Below, in pieces: positions 56,587 through 64,000 of a stretch of 64,000 nt of DNA. The stretch is from assembly GCF_014207855.1 (NCBI RefSeq), contig NZ_JACHKZ010000013.1:48342-112341 (forward strand), given 5' to 3'. Below the pieces are notes generated by a model. The model saw nothing but the letters and a program-made list of their open reading frames with translations. It was not told the DNA's origin and did no database searches. The position numbers were made by a program, and so were the translations under genes. How positions within the stretch are numbered: the stretch's first letter is position 1; every line of letters starts with the position of its first letter. Source of the DNA: Comamonas odontotermitis (GTDB taxonomy: Bacteria; Pseudomonadota; Gammaproteobacteria; Burkholderiales; Burkholderiaceae_C).

Positions 56587-56620
56587 GAAAAAACCCTAAT
56601 TGAATCAATCAATTAGGGTT
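56587..56620 (-). terminator. Terminator of tRNA-Ser
   Basis: On the minus strand AACCCTAATTG and CAATTAGGGTT pair and are followed by TTTTTTC. Directly downstream of the tRNA gene. Confidence 0.88.
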
Positions 56621-56625
56621 GTATC

Positions 56626-56716
<91 letters not shown>

Positions 56717-56861
56717 GGGAAGCCGCTATTCTAGCACCGCTTTTTTGCCTGAACTTTAAAAACGTCGAAATTTAATCCACATCTCCGAGCCGCAAAGGCT
56801 GTACTCCTGGGCTTGGTGAAGCCTGCTTTGAAGCGGCCGTGTCTGACGGGTGGATGGTCTT

Positions 56862-57186
56862 AGAGTGTGTTTACGATCTCTACGCAGCCGCGTTGGAGTG
56901 CAATCGGTATGAGTTCGAAGTGCTGGGCCGCAGCTTGCACCGGGGTGCAAGCAAGGGTCAGCGCGCAGAAATCGCCCGATTTCACTCCAACCCGGAGGGA
57001 CAGTGGGTTTGCGGGCGCCCGGTCAGGGGCGCCCGGCTAGGGGCGGTCTGCGTCGTTGCAAATCCTCGCAATAGCGGGGCTATTGCTGCGGTATTGCGCC
57101 GCTAGGCGCACCCCTCGCATCCCATCCCTAGCCGGGAGCCCCGCAAAGCCACTGTCGCGGCGCGAGGAGATCGTAAACACGTTCTC
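56862..57186. repeat. Structured repeat element, copy B
   Basis: Terminal inverted repeats GTGTTTACGATCTC (56867-56880) and GAGATCGTAAACAC (57167-57180) are perfectly complementary, yet differ from copy A at several positions. The interior shares the blocks listed for copy A, has the hairpin CTTGCAC-CGGG-GTGCAAG at the same place, and carries extra sequence (57005-57045) whose GTTTGCGGG and CCCGGCTAGGG pair with CCCTAGCCGGG and CCCCGCAAAGC near 57126-57150. Short open frames inside are not genes. Confidence 0.85.
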
Positions 57187-57281
57187 AGGGCCTGCCGGGG
57201 TTTTGTCTTGCTTGAAGAAGACTTTGTCTTGGTGTCTGACTGTGGCCTGGCTGTCCCCAGGGAGCTGAAAGGAGCGGTGGA

Positions 57282-57938
57282 GTGGCTATCCGAGAACTGA
57301 TCTGCAAAGTGCTGCGCAAATTCTGTGTGCGGTGCTGTCCTCTATCCGTGGAGTTGAATGGAGACAGCATTCTGTTCGGATGGGCCTGCGAGAGTACGCC
57401 TGCCATGCAGATGAGGGTCGAAAGGCCCAAATGGACGATCACCGACCGGAACGCCTGTGGATTGCGCATGGCAGATTTCATGGTGGGTTACCAGGAGCCG
57501 TTTCCTGGTGCGCCATCCGATATGTTTCCAGCCGGGCCGCAGCAGGCGTTCAAGGAGGCACCACATGCTTCGCAAGTGATGGTGATTGGCCTGGGTTTGA
57601 ACGATTCTTATGGGTTGCTGTCTGCGGATGATTACCGACAGCAGTTGTTGGCGGCGCTGGCAGTGATCCGTGAGGCTGGCGCGGTTCCCGTATTTACTGG
57701 TTTGGTGCAGATTCCACACGGCTACTATGGCCCTGCCCAGGACGCCAATCTGGACGAGTTCCATCGGGTCATGCGGGATGTGGCGATGGAGGAGGGTGTG
57801 ATTCATGCGGATTGGGATGACGAATACGAAGGAGAAGGCGATCTGCAGCCCGATCACATTCACCGAGCGCAAGCTGCCACAGATCGCTTGACTGCACGAT
57901 TGATTGCTGCGATTGATGAAGCGGCGCGGCGCATTTAG
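57282..57938 (+). CDS. SGNH/GDSL-type hydrolase-like protein
   Basis: 218 residues with the SGNH catalytic blocks: Ser29 in LNGDSILFGW (block I), Asn106 in IGLGLNDSYG (block III, GxND) and Asp190-x2-His193 in LQPDHIHRAQ (block V). The block II Gly region is less clear. There is no signal peptide, so an intracellular esterase, lipase or deacetylase is expected. A GTG start at 57282 follows AAGGAG at 7 bp. The N-terminal 20 residues with Cys-rich VLRKFCVRCCP are unusual. It starts just downstream of repeat copy B. Confidence 0.82.
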   Translation: MAIRELICKVLRKFCVRCCPLSVELNGDSILFGWACESTPAMQMRVERPKWTITDRNACGLRMADFMVGYQEPFPGAPSDMFPAGPQQAFKEAPHASQVMVIGLGLNDSYGLLSADDYRQQLLAALAVIREAGAVPVFTGLVQIPHGYYGPAQDANLDEFHRVMRDVAMEEGVIHADWDDEYEGEGDLQPDHIHRAQAATDRLTARLIAAIDEAARRI

Positions 57939-58035
57939 GGGCGATGCGCACTGCGCGACTTCAGTGCTTTTCGAGAGAACGCGCCCTGGACATGGGGCCT
58001 GTGCAACTGCGGCTCTCGAATGCAGGCACACGGCT

Positions 58036-58944
58036 TTACGCCAGCGCCGTATCCAGCACCATCATCAGCACGAACCCTGTCATCAAACCAGCAGTGGCGA
58101 ATGCCTCATGCCCTTTGCGGTGGGATTCGGGAATGATTTCATGGCTGATCACAAACAGCATGGCGCCTGCTGCAAAACCCAGGCCCCAGGGCAGAAGCAT
58201 GGCCGAGTGGCCGACGACGGTGGCGCCTATCACAGCCCCAAGTGGCTCGACCAGCCCAGATGCCATGCCAAGGGCAATGGCCAGGCGTCGCCCATATCCG
58301 GCGGCGATCAATGCTGCGGCAACCACAAACCCCTCCGGCACATCTTGTATCGCAATGCCAATGGCCAGGGCATTGGCGCGCAAGCCTTCGTTGCCTGCGT
58401 AGCCAACACCAATGGCCAATCCTTCTGGTAGGTTGTGCAGCACGATGGCGAAAACGAACAGCCATGTGCGCCTCAACTGCTTTGCGTCGCTGCCTTCTCG
58501 GCCTTTGATGAAATGCTCATGGGGCAGCAGATGGTCCATCGCCAGCAAAGCCAGACCGCCCATCAAGATGGCAATCCCCACGATCGCACCAGCTGCCCAA
58601 TTGCTGCCTCCGAAGAGGTGGGCGGAGCGCGCTGCGTTGAGCCCTGGTATGACCAGCGAAAATGCGCAGGCTGCGAGCATTACGCCTGCTCCAAAGCCGA
58701 ACAGCGTGTCCTGCACCCGCCCTGATGGGCGTTGTGCCAGAAGAACCGGTAGCGTGCCCAGGGCGGTGGCCAGTGCCGCAATGCTGCCTCCAAGCAGGGC
58801 AGCCTGTGCGGATGGTTGACTCTGCAGCGCTGCCCACATTTGTCCGCACAATGCCAGCAGGCCGATCGCACATATGGTCAATCCGATCCAGATCCGCAGG
58901 CGTGGCAGCTGCGAGGTGAGTACAGAAGGATTTTCGCTGGGCAT
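58036..58944 (-). CDS. ZIP-family metal transporter
   Basis: 302 residues with eight hydrophobic helices. The metal-binding motifs HNLPEGLAIGVGYAG (fourth helix) and QDVPEGFVVAAALIAAG (fifth helix) are those of the ZupT/GufA group, and a His-containing loop DHLLPHEHFIKG precedes them. It should import Zn(II), Mn(II) or Fe(II). Last gene of the DUF2325-orf-sodA-ZIP operon, 27 bp after sodA; the Fur box and the Mn-type SOD suggest manganese supply when iron is short. Confidence 0.93.
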   Translation of the reverse strand: MPSENPSVLTSQLPRLRIWIGLTICAIGLLALCGQMWAALQSQPSAQAALLGGSIAALATALGTLPVLLAQRPSGRVQDTLFGFGAGVMLAACAFSLVIPGLNAARSAHLFGGSNWAAGAIVGIAILMGGLALLAMDHLLPHEHFIKGREGSDAKQLRRTWLFVFAIVLHNLPEGLAIGVGYAGNEGLRANALAIGIAIQDVPEGFVVAAALIAAGYGRRLAIALGMASGLVEPLGAVIGATVVGHSAMLLPWGLGFAAGAMLFVISHEIIPESHRKGHEAFATAGLMTGFVLMMVLDTALA

Positions 58945-58971
58945 GGGGTTTGTATTGGAGCGTTAGGCGGA

Positions 58972-59598
58972 TCAGCGGCCCAGTGCTGCGGCGTAACGGC
59001 GCGCGACCTCTTGCCACGCGACGACGTTGTAAAAAGCAGCGATGTAGTCGGGGCGCTTGTTCTGGTACTTGAGGTAGTACGCATGCTCCCAGACGTCGAG
59101 TCCCAGGATGGCCGTGTTGCCCGAACCAATACCCGGCATGCATGGGTTGTCCTGGTTTGCGGTGCTTTCGACTTCCAATTTGCCCTGCGGGCTTACCGAT
59201 AGCCAGGCCCAGCCGCTGCCAAAACGGCTGAGCGCGGCCTGGGTGAATGCGGCTTTGAATGCGTCAAATCCGCCAAGATCGGTGTCGATGGCGCGTGCCA
59301 GATCGCCGCTGGGCGCTCTGCCACCTTCGGGTGACATGACTTGCCAGAACAGGCTGTGGTTGGCGTGGCCTCCGCCGTTGTTGCGCACGGGCGAGCGTAG
59401 TTTTTCTGGAAGGGCATCAAGCTGGGTGATTAAGCTTTCAAGCGGCAACTCGGCGTACTGCGTTCCTTCCAGTGCGGCGTTGAGGTTGTTTACATAGGTC
59501 TGATGATGGCGGGTGTAGTGGATCTCCATGGTCTGCGCGTCAATATGGGGCTCCAGTGCATCGTAGGCATAGCGCAGTGGGGGGAGGGTGTAGGGCAT
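58972..59598 (-). CDS. sodA: Superoxide dismutase, Mn type
   Basis: 208 residues of the Fe/Mn SOD family. Metal ligands are His27, His81, Asp168 and His172 (DVWEHAYYL). [11 protein letters not shown] and Gln149 in TANQDNP place the second-sphere Gln in the C-terminal half, the manganese-type arrangement. No signal peptide, so cytoplasmic. ATG 59598 gives the family start [18 protein letters not shown]; the longer frame is not homologous. Third gene of a Fur-boxed operon. Confidence 0.96.
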   Translation of the reverse strand: MPYTLPPLRYAYDALEPHIDAQTMEIHYTRHHQTYVNNLNAALEGTQYAELPLESLITQLDALPEKLRSPVRNNGGGHANHSLFWQVMSPEGGRAPSGDLARAIDTDLGGFDAFKAAFTQAALSRFGSGWAWLSVSPQGKLEVESTANQDNPCMPGIGSGNTAILGLDVWEHAYYLKYQNKRPDYIAAFYNVVAWQEVARRYAAALGR

Positions 59599-59638
59599 GG
59601 ATAGGTTCCTTGGAGTGGTAAACAGGGGGCGGGGGCAG

Positions 59639-60112
59639 TCAATGCAACAGGGATCGCGATGCTGGCGGGGGCGGTGGATATGAAGGGGGGGCCGTGCCGG
59701 CCCAGGCGCCTCCGTGTTCAATCAGTGCGGCAAAGGTCTGGTGCAGATGCCGGTAGGCGGCCTGCCGTAACGGAACTGGTGTGGCTTCGCCGTGCACAAG
59801 CCCGAGCAGCTTGTGGTGTGCGCAGCTCACGCATTGCATGGCCTCCTCGGGCTGGCCCAAGTCTGTATAGCAGTCGGCGATGTTCAGATGCGCGACGATG
59901 AGAGCCGCCAGTCGGTCATCGTCTGCCCCGCCATGGCACGGCTGCAGCAGCTGGTTAGCCACGCGCAACGCCTGTACATGCCAGGTCAGCGCATGTGCGG
60001 CGCAATGTGCCTGACTGGCCTGAAGTCCGGCGACGGTCAGGCGCTTCCACTCGTCGAGCAGTGACCGGGTCGTTGCGTCGTCAGCGCTGCAGGCTGGGGC
60101 GACGCAAGTCAT
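59639..60112 (-). CDS. Helical protein of the sodA operon
   Basis: 157 residues. Helix-rich with TPR-like repeats ([60 protein letters not shown]) and a Pro-rich end. Corresponds in position and type to the uncharacterised gene before sodA in the Pseudomonas fagA-fumC-orfX-sodA operon, though I cannot confirm homology. Six or more Cys, some in pairs, could bind metal. ATG overlaps the stop of the DUF2325 gene (ATGA). Confidence 0.75.
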   Translation of the reverse strand: MTCVAPACSADDATTRSLLDEWKRLTVAGLQASQAHCAAHALTWHVQALRVANQLLQPCHGGADDDRLAALIVAHLNIADCYTDLGQPEEAMQCVSCAHHKLLGLVHGEATPVPLRQAAYRHLHQTFAALIEHGGAWAGTAPPSYPPPPPASRSLLH

Positions 60113-60636
60113 GAAAGATCCTCGGCTGGGAACTCTTCCGCAGGCTGGGGACTGTCCAGGTCGGCAGGCTGGATGCGCACGATGCGCAATGCATCGGGCT
60201 GGTCTGCCAGTACGCAGGTCTTGCCAGTGCGTTTGCAATGGTTGGCCAAGCGCCAGAAGGCTCCGTGGCTGATGCAACCGGTCTGGCAGATCACGAGGTC
60301 GGCCTCGCGCAGGCTGTGCCCCAGCCGTTCAAGCTCGGAGCCAGCGGGCGCATTCTCAATGGATTCCAACTCGGCATGGGCTACCGCAGACTGGTTGGCC
60401 GGGTTTTGGGCGGTGTACGCATGCAAGGCCGGAGGCCGTGGACACTCCCAGGTCAGAGCACTCTGAAGGACGACGAGCTGCGCGCGCATACGCAAGATCT
60501 GGCCTTGCAATTGCTGGATTTCATTGAATTGGTTCTGTATCTGCGCCGAGCAGCGCTGTTGAACCTGGGCGTAATAGCGCAAAAGCGCGCCATGCTCTTG
60601 CATCACATGATCAATGTCGTCCTCGGGATAGAGCAC
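60109..60636 (-). CDS. DUF2325 family protein, first gene of the sodA operon
   Basis: About 175 residues: an N-terminal coiled coil (VMQEHGALLRYYAQVQQRCS to LRMRAQLVVLQSAL) and a C-terminal DUF2325 domain with DLVICQTGCISHGAFWRLAN and HCKRTGKTCVLADQ. The GTG at 60636 is preferred because AGAGG stands six bases before it; an ATG at 60651 has no ribosome site. The family is often next to iron-regulated or oxidative-stress genes, but its function is unknown. Expression should rise under iron limitation, given the Fur box. Confidence 0.83.
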   Translation of the reverse strand: MLYPEDDIDHVMQEHGALLRYYAQVQQRCSAQIQNQFNEIQQLQGQILRMRAQLVVLQSALTWECPRPPALHAYTAQNPANQSAVAHAELESIENAPAGSELERLGHSLREADLVICQTGCISHGAFWRLANHCKRTGKTCVLADQPDALRIVRIQPADLDSPQPAEEFPAEDLS

Positions 60637-61075
60637 AGTATTCCTCTCCATCAATCCAGGCGATGCCTTGCGCGACGCCGAAGGTCGGCGATCCGAACGC
60701 TTCAGCCATCGGTGTCGATTGATTTATTAATATTAATAAGAATGATTATCATTATCAAATGAAGGGAATTGCCCATACCTAATTTGGTGTGAGTTGTTAT
60801 GTCAGCTGCGGTGCCTTTGCAACCGCTGCCTGCATGCCGTTGGCATGATCACTGCCAGCTTCAACGCCGTGAGGGGGATTTCGGTTCTAGCGTTCCAGAA
60901 ACCAAGCGCTTGTTGATCGCGGAATGTGTGGTTGGGCGCTACCCTGGTCGCAATGGCGATTTGTGGACTGGCGCCCGTCTTGCGTAGTTTCCACGGCATG
61001 GACGTTTGTGCGCGTGGCGCTCACCGGCAGGTGAGGCGAGGGGGCGGATTGCTGAGTTTGAGGAGGGCGGCAACT
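60637..61075. other. Promoter region of the sodA operon and empty DNA
   Basis: About 440 bp. Apart from the Fur box and an AT-rich promoter (60720-60760) I see no gene; short plus-strand frames (for example 60799-60987) lack ribosome sites and protein-like composition. Confidence 0.55.
60738..60756 (-). promoter_or_regulatory. Fur box of the DUF2325-sodA-ZIP operon
   Basis: Read on the minus strand, GATAATGATAATCATTCTT matches the 19-bp Fur consensus at 17 positions. It lies in an AT-rich promoter about 100 bp before the first gene. Confidence 0.85.
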
Positions 61076-61360
61076 TCAGCTGGATGTTTGCTGGCCGCCG
61101 TCAGGCGCACGGCCGGTGCTGTGTTTGGGTTGCCTGCCCCTTTTTCTTCGGGTCGGTGTGTATTGCTGCCAAGGAAAGAGTGCCATTTCTACTTCCCTGA
61201 GTGCCGTTAATCCGAACCCGGGAATTTTCAGCAGACGTATGGGATACGCATCAGCCACCTGCTCTGCAGTGGTGATGCCATTGCGGGCGAGCGTGTTGAG
61301 CGTCCGGTTGGACAGCCTCTCAGGCAGTGGTGTTGGTAAGGGGGCGCCCGCTTTGATCAT
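61076..61360 (-). CDS. Small protein with RNA polymerase alpha-CTD-like helix-hairpin-helix domain
   Basis: 94 residues. Residues about 14-65 (LSNRTLNTLARNGITTAEQV and LLKIPGFGLTALREVEMAL) match the fold of the alpha-subunit C-terminal domain: a first helix, a loop and an HhH motif with IPGFG in place of I.NLG. The tail is basic and Arg/Lys-rich. It might bind DNA or mimic or compete with alpha-CTD at promoters; this is an inference. No clear ribosome site precedes the ATG. The gene stands alone. Confidence 0.7.
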   Translation of the reverse strand: MIKAGAPLPTPLPERLSNRTLNTLARNGITTAEQVADAYPIRLLKIPGFGLTALREVEMALFPWQQYTPTRRKRGRQPKHSTGRAPDGGQQTSS

Positions 61361-61479
61361 TTGATTCTGATTCTTCAGTAGGTATGGCTGTCTACTTCAG
61401 ATCATGCAATCGCCATGTAGATTTTAATAGTCGCTGCAGAACGCAAGACGTTGACTGGCCGACGAACGGCGGTTCAGAC

Positions 61480-61507
61480 AAAAAAATGCCACCTCTGTGG
61501 GGTGGCA
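61480..61507 (-). terminator. Minus-strand terminator
   Basis: On the minus strand TGCCACC-CCACAGA-GGTGGCA is followed by seven T. Ends a transcript from the right, or reads as a second stop behind 61671. Confidence 0.75.
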
Positions 61508-61670
61508 AAGATTCACCAAAAAAAGCCGACCTTGAATAGCCAAGGATGTCATGCAAATTAAGAGGGGGAGGGAGGAGAGCACGACTTCGGCACAAATCTC
61601 TGTGCTAATAGTAGCTTGTAACTATTGAATTTGAATATTCGTTTGTCGCCTTGGCGCCACCATTTGGAAG

Positions 61671-61697
61671 AAAAAAAAAGCCCGCAGGGTGCGGGCT
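61671..61697 (-). terminator. Minus-strand terminator
   Basis: On the minus strand AGCCCGCA-CCC-TGCGGGCT is followed by at least eight T. Very strong, yet no minus-strand gene ends at it. Confidence 0.85.
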
Positions 61698-62070
61698 CAA
61701 GCCTAGTTTCGTGTTGATGTGCTTCCTCGGGCTCCCTCTTTGAGTTGGTGTGATCATAGATTAGGTAAATGAAATTATGAAGATCGTTTTTTAAACAAAT
61801 GTAAGATCGCAAGAGAGAGGCACTCCTTTTGCTGTATTCCAGAGGGTGGCAGAACAATTGCACACGACTTGCGATAGGCAAGGATAGCTCGTGCCAGGGG
61901 AGCAAAGGGGCTATTCACCAGCACATGAGCGATGAGGCGGTTCGGATTCGTATGAATGGCGCACAAAGCTCTTCTGTCAGGGCTCTGTCCCTGGGTCAGT
62001 TGATGCTCATCAAATGATTATTTTTATAAATCTCTAATCTATTTATATGTTTGTAGATTGGAGTCGATCC

Positions 62071-62226
62071 ATGCAAGATGAGCAATCATCCACAGAGGAG
62101 GCGCTTGAATCCGAGCCTCTAGAGGAAGATGTAAAGGAGCCTGTCTTTCCCTTCCTCCCGGAGATTAAGGCGCAGTTGGTTGCAATCAGAAGATGGGCTG
62201 ATGAAGCAAGAAGCTGTCCTCTTTGA
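62071..62226 (+). CDS. Possible small acidic protein, 51 residues
   Basis: ATG with GGAG 7 bp ahead. Product MQDEQSSTEEALESEPLEED continues KEPVFPFLPEIKAQLVAIRR and ends WADEARSCPL: an acidic N-terminus and a basic amphipathic helix. An AT-rich promoter-like stretch precedes it. No family recognised; small size makes chance a real possibility. Confidence 0.4.
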   Translation: MQDEQSSTEEALESEPLEEDVKEPVFPFLPEIKAQLVAIRRWADEARSCPL

Positions 62227-62543
62227 TTTTGACCTGTAAGTCTCACTTGATACGGGACTTCTTGCGACTTGACCGGCGCGTCCCGGCGTCTGGCCTCTGT
62301 TGCCGAACTACGGGTTTGCTAGGCGGGCCAGCCGCTCTCAGCGGCCCTAGAGGCGTGTGGCACGCCAACGATAAAGTGGCGGTGAAGGTTTTGGTACAAC
62401 TTTGGACACCCGAGGCCCAAAAAAGCTTGAGGGAAAGAAAAGAGCCTTCCCCAGTGCATGACGCATTGGGGAAGGCTCTTTTGAATTGCAGGCGCGGTGG
62501 GTGAATTGCTGCTAATGGAAAGCCACCTCGAAGTGGCTTTTTC
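62227..62543. other. Intergenic region with terminators
   Basis: 317 bp, no gene seen. Contains the long hairpin at 62438-62482 and a small hairpin AAGCCAC-CTCGAA-GTGGCTT at 62520-62539 followed by TTTC, at the very end of the minus-strand IPTL-CTERM gene. Confidence 0.55.
62438..62482. terminator. Long bidirectional terminator hairpin
   Basis: AAAAGAGCCTTCCCCA with complement TGGGGAAGGCTCTTTT and further pairing of TGC/GCA towards the loop. It can end the small plus-strand gene and transcripts from the right. Confidence 0.85.
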
Positions 62544-63947
62544 TTAGCTTTGACGCCTGCGAAGGCGGCTTACTCCCAGCATTGCGACCAGGGAGGTCAA
62601 ACCAATCAAGCCCCATTCACCAAGGGTAGGTACTGGTGTTGTGGACGATCCAGTGCCGTTGTTTTGCATGTTGAAGGTAAGTACGGCGTCATCGCACAGC
62701 GTGCTGTTGGGGGCGGGCAAGCACACTCTGACGGTCGTGGTATCGCTGCCTGTGTAACCGGCGTTTGGCGTGTAGGTAAATGCACCGGTGGCTGGATCGA
62801 TGCTCAACTGACCATTTGCCGGTGGTGTCACTGCCTGGAACACAGACCCCGCTGGTGCCTGGCCACCGGTACCCGCATTTCCAGAGACTGGCGTGTTCAT
62901 GGGGGTGGTGTAGCTTGCGTCATTGATGACGGGCGGCGCAGGCGGAACACCATTCACGGTGATGGTGGCCGTGGCCTCTGCGCATTGTGGAACTGCAGTT
63001 TGGGTGCAAACCTGGTACTTGAACGTGTCCGTGCCTGTGAAACTGGCATTTGGCGTGTACACAGCTTGGCCCGACCCGTCGATAGACACAGTGCCATTCG
63101 TTGGCTGTGCAGTGATGGAGGGCGTGTTCAAGTTCACATACCCAGGCTGGCTTGTGGAATCGTTGGCGCGCAGATCCACGGTGATTGGGGCCGCTTGGGT
63201 GGTTGTTCCGGTATCGTCAACGGCTGTCACGGTTGGCGCAGGCAGGCCAAAAAAGAAAAGCTCGCCACCGCTGTTGCTGTTGGCCGTGCTGATGAGGCGA
63301 ACGGAACATACGTTGCTGTCGCGGATGGTGATCCCAAATAGCTCATTGGGAGAGTTCACGTTCACACTGGCAGTCGTTGCGACCCAGCTAGCACCAGGCG
63401 TGACAGGCGGCGTGGTTGCAGATGAGTTGGATACACGCAGCAGATCGAAGCTGCTGGCATCGATCACCTGATTGGAACAACTCAGGAACGAAATATTGAC
63501 GGTTTCCTGAGAGTCGACGTCCTGCACAAAAAATGTAGTGCCGACGGGAAGCGGTTGGGCAAATGTGTATTGGGTATTCCCTCTGCGGATATTGACCGCA
63601 CTCACGCTCGCGGGGGCGCTGATGCCGGTTGGCATTCCGCCGCCGAATGTCCAGCTCGGGCAGTTCTGCCACTGTTCGGGCGTGGGCGACGCATCTGCCG
63701 TGAGCTGAAATGATCCAGTGCCGAGTGTGCCTGCAAATGTCGTGGTTGCAGGGGTGTTTTCTGAGCCACAACCTGTTCCGGCAGAGGTTGAAGTATTGAA
63801 TTGCCAGCCAGAAAAATAATTCGAGTTTGGCTGGACTTGGATGGTTGCCGCCTGGGCGCCAAGCCAGCTCCCTCCAAGGATCACCAAAGCAATTCCGGTA
63901 CGGCGCGGCTTTGTTGCATAAATCGGTTTGAGACTGAGTCTCCCCAA
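62544..63947 (-). CDS. IPTL-CTERM surface protein with Ig-like repeats
   Basis: 467 residues. N-terminal signal peptide (TGIALVILGGSWLGAQAA), an N-terminal beta domain (about 40-235) with several Cys, then two Big/cadherin-like modules (about 240-330 and 335-435: VDLRANDSTSQPGYVNLNTP, PTNGTVSIDGSGQAVYTPNA, SIDPATGAFTYTPNAGYTGS). The C-terminus VPTLGEWGLIGLTSLVAM plus RLRRRQS is an IPTL-CTERM sorting signal: motif, membrane helix and Arg cluster, probably cut by an exosortase-type enzyme encoded elsewhere. Likely a secreted or envelope protein; ligand unknown. Confidence 0.9.
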   Translation of the reverse strand: MGRLSLKPIYATKPRRTGIALVILGGSWLGAQAATIQVQPNSNYFSGWQFNTSTSAGTGCGSENTPATTTFAGTLGTGSFQLTADASPTPEQWQNCPSWTFGGGMPTGISAPASVSAVNIRRGNTQYTFAQPLPVGTTFFVQDVDSQETVNISFLSCSNQVIDASSFDLLRVSNSSATTPPVTPGASWVATTASVNVNSPNELFGITIRDSNVCSVRLISTANSNSGGELFFFGLPAPTVTAVDDTGTTTQAAPITVDLRANDSTSQPGYVNLNTPSITAQPTNGTVSIDGSGQAVYTPNASFTGTDTFKYQVCTQTAVPQCAEATATITVNGVPPAPPVINDASYTTPMNTPVSGNAGTGGQAPAGSVFQAVTPPANGQLSIDPATGAFTYTPNAGYTGSDTTTVRVCLPAPNSTLCDDAVLTFNMQNNGTGSSTTPVPTLGEWGLIGLTSLVAMLGVSRLRRRQS

Positions 63948-64000
63948 ACCCCAGACGTAGTTATGCCACGGCCACCGTTTGGGGCGTGCCCAGCTCGGTG

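Larger units (their letters stand above)
61361..62070. other. Largely non-coding stretch with two minus-strand terminators
   Basis: 710 bp with lower GC than average. Minus-strand terminators at 61480-61507 and 61671-61697 imply one or two transcripts from the region 61.5-62.0 kb. Minus-strand frames there (61558-61905, 61775-61966) and a plus-strand frame (61829-62017) have no good ribosome site. I support no gene here; non-coding RNAs are possible. Confidence 0.45.

Noticed and set aside
56839..57268. Short plus-strand frames ending in YCAARRTPRI-like sequence
   Set aside because: The same peptide arises from both repeat copies because their non-coding sequence is conserved; not genes.
60799..61200. 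Short plus-strand frames between the sodA operon promoter and the alpha-CTD-like gene
   Set aside because: No ribosome sites and no protein-like pattern.
61558..61966. Minus-strand frames of 63 and 115 codons
   Set aside because: One runs through a strong terminator and neither has a ribosome site; low support.

Overview
The window is high-GC and densely coded. Its gene content fits a betaproteobacterium of the family Comamonadaceae (Comamonas-like): sucA-sucB-lpd with a lipoprotein gene inserted, an AcnD/PrpF-type methylcitrate cluster run by a ScfR-type regulator, an intracellular PHB depolymerase, a Bug-type periplasmic binding protein, ZapE, and an IPTL-CTERM protein. No ribosomal RNA is present, so genus is an inference.

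Layout. 1-4.2 kb (minus strand): 5' part of an RnfB-like ferredoxin, phaZ, a RelA/SpoT-domain alarmone synthetase and an AI-2E-family permease. 4.4-12.5 kb (plus): the 2-oxoglutarate dehydrogenase operon sucA-sucB-lipoprotein-lpd, then zapE and a secreted coiled-coil protein. 12.9-21.6 kb: alaS, the lactate operon lldP-lldR-lldD with two LldR-type operators 95 bp apart, a DUF3011 triple-repeat protein and rlmB. 21.6-26.7 kb (minus): eight small accessory genes (DUF1428, two AHSA1, MFS pump, GFA, two VOC, DUF899) divergent from a tetR gene with paired operators. 27.5-33.5 kb: a structured repeat, cobB, an aldo/keto reductase, a universal stress protein, a 2OG-Fe dioxygenase, a Bug receptor and a periplasmic peroxiredoxin. 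33.7-38 kb: a His-rich metal P-type ATPase with its CadR-like regulator, a lone MlaE-like permease and a coiled-coil HTH protein. 38-41.4 kb: metE/metR divergon. 41.5-49.8 kb: methylcitrate cluster prpC-gntR(frameshifted)-acnD-prpF-lyase, divergent from scfR. 50-52.6 kb: a PAS-GGDEF diguanylate cyclase and a DUF2442/DUF4375 protein.

53.1-56.6 kb is accessory DNA ending at tRNA-Ser(GGA). It has no integrase, a frameshifted terminase-small-subunit-like gene, small unknown genes, an AT-rich gene for a zinc-ribbon protein with an HEPN-type RNxxxH motif, and five copies of a 14-bp palindrome seen only here. 56.9-57.2 kb holds a second copy of the structured repeat found at 27.5 kb; terminal and internal stems differ in sequence between copies but stay complementary. 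57.3-61.4 kb: an SGNH hydrolase, a Fur-boxed DUF2325-orf-sodA-ZIP operon and a small alpha-CTD-like protein. 61.4-62.5 kb is mostly non-coding with several terminators, and the window ends in an IPTL-CTERM surface protein.

Functionally, the window joins central carbon oxidation (2-oxoglutarate, lactate, propionate), PHB turnover and stress signalling (alarmone, c-di-GMP, Usp) with metal and oxidative defence (CadA, SodA, ZIP, Prx). The most unusual parts are the tRNA-Ser islet and the covarying repeat family. All calls come from reading the sequence; no database search was made.
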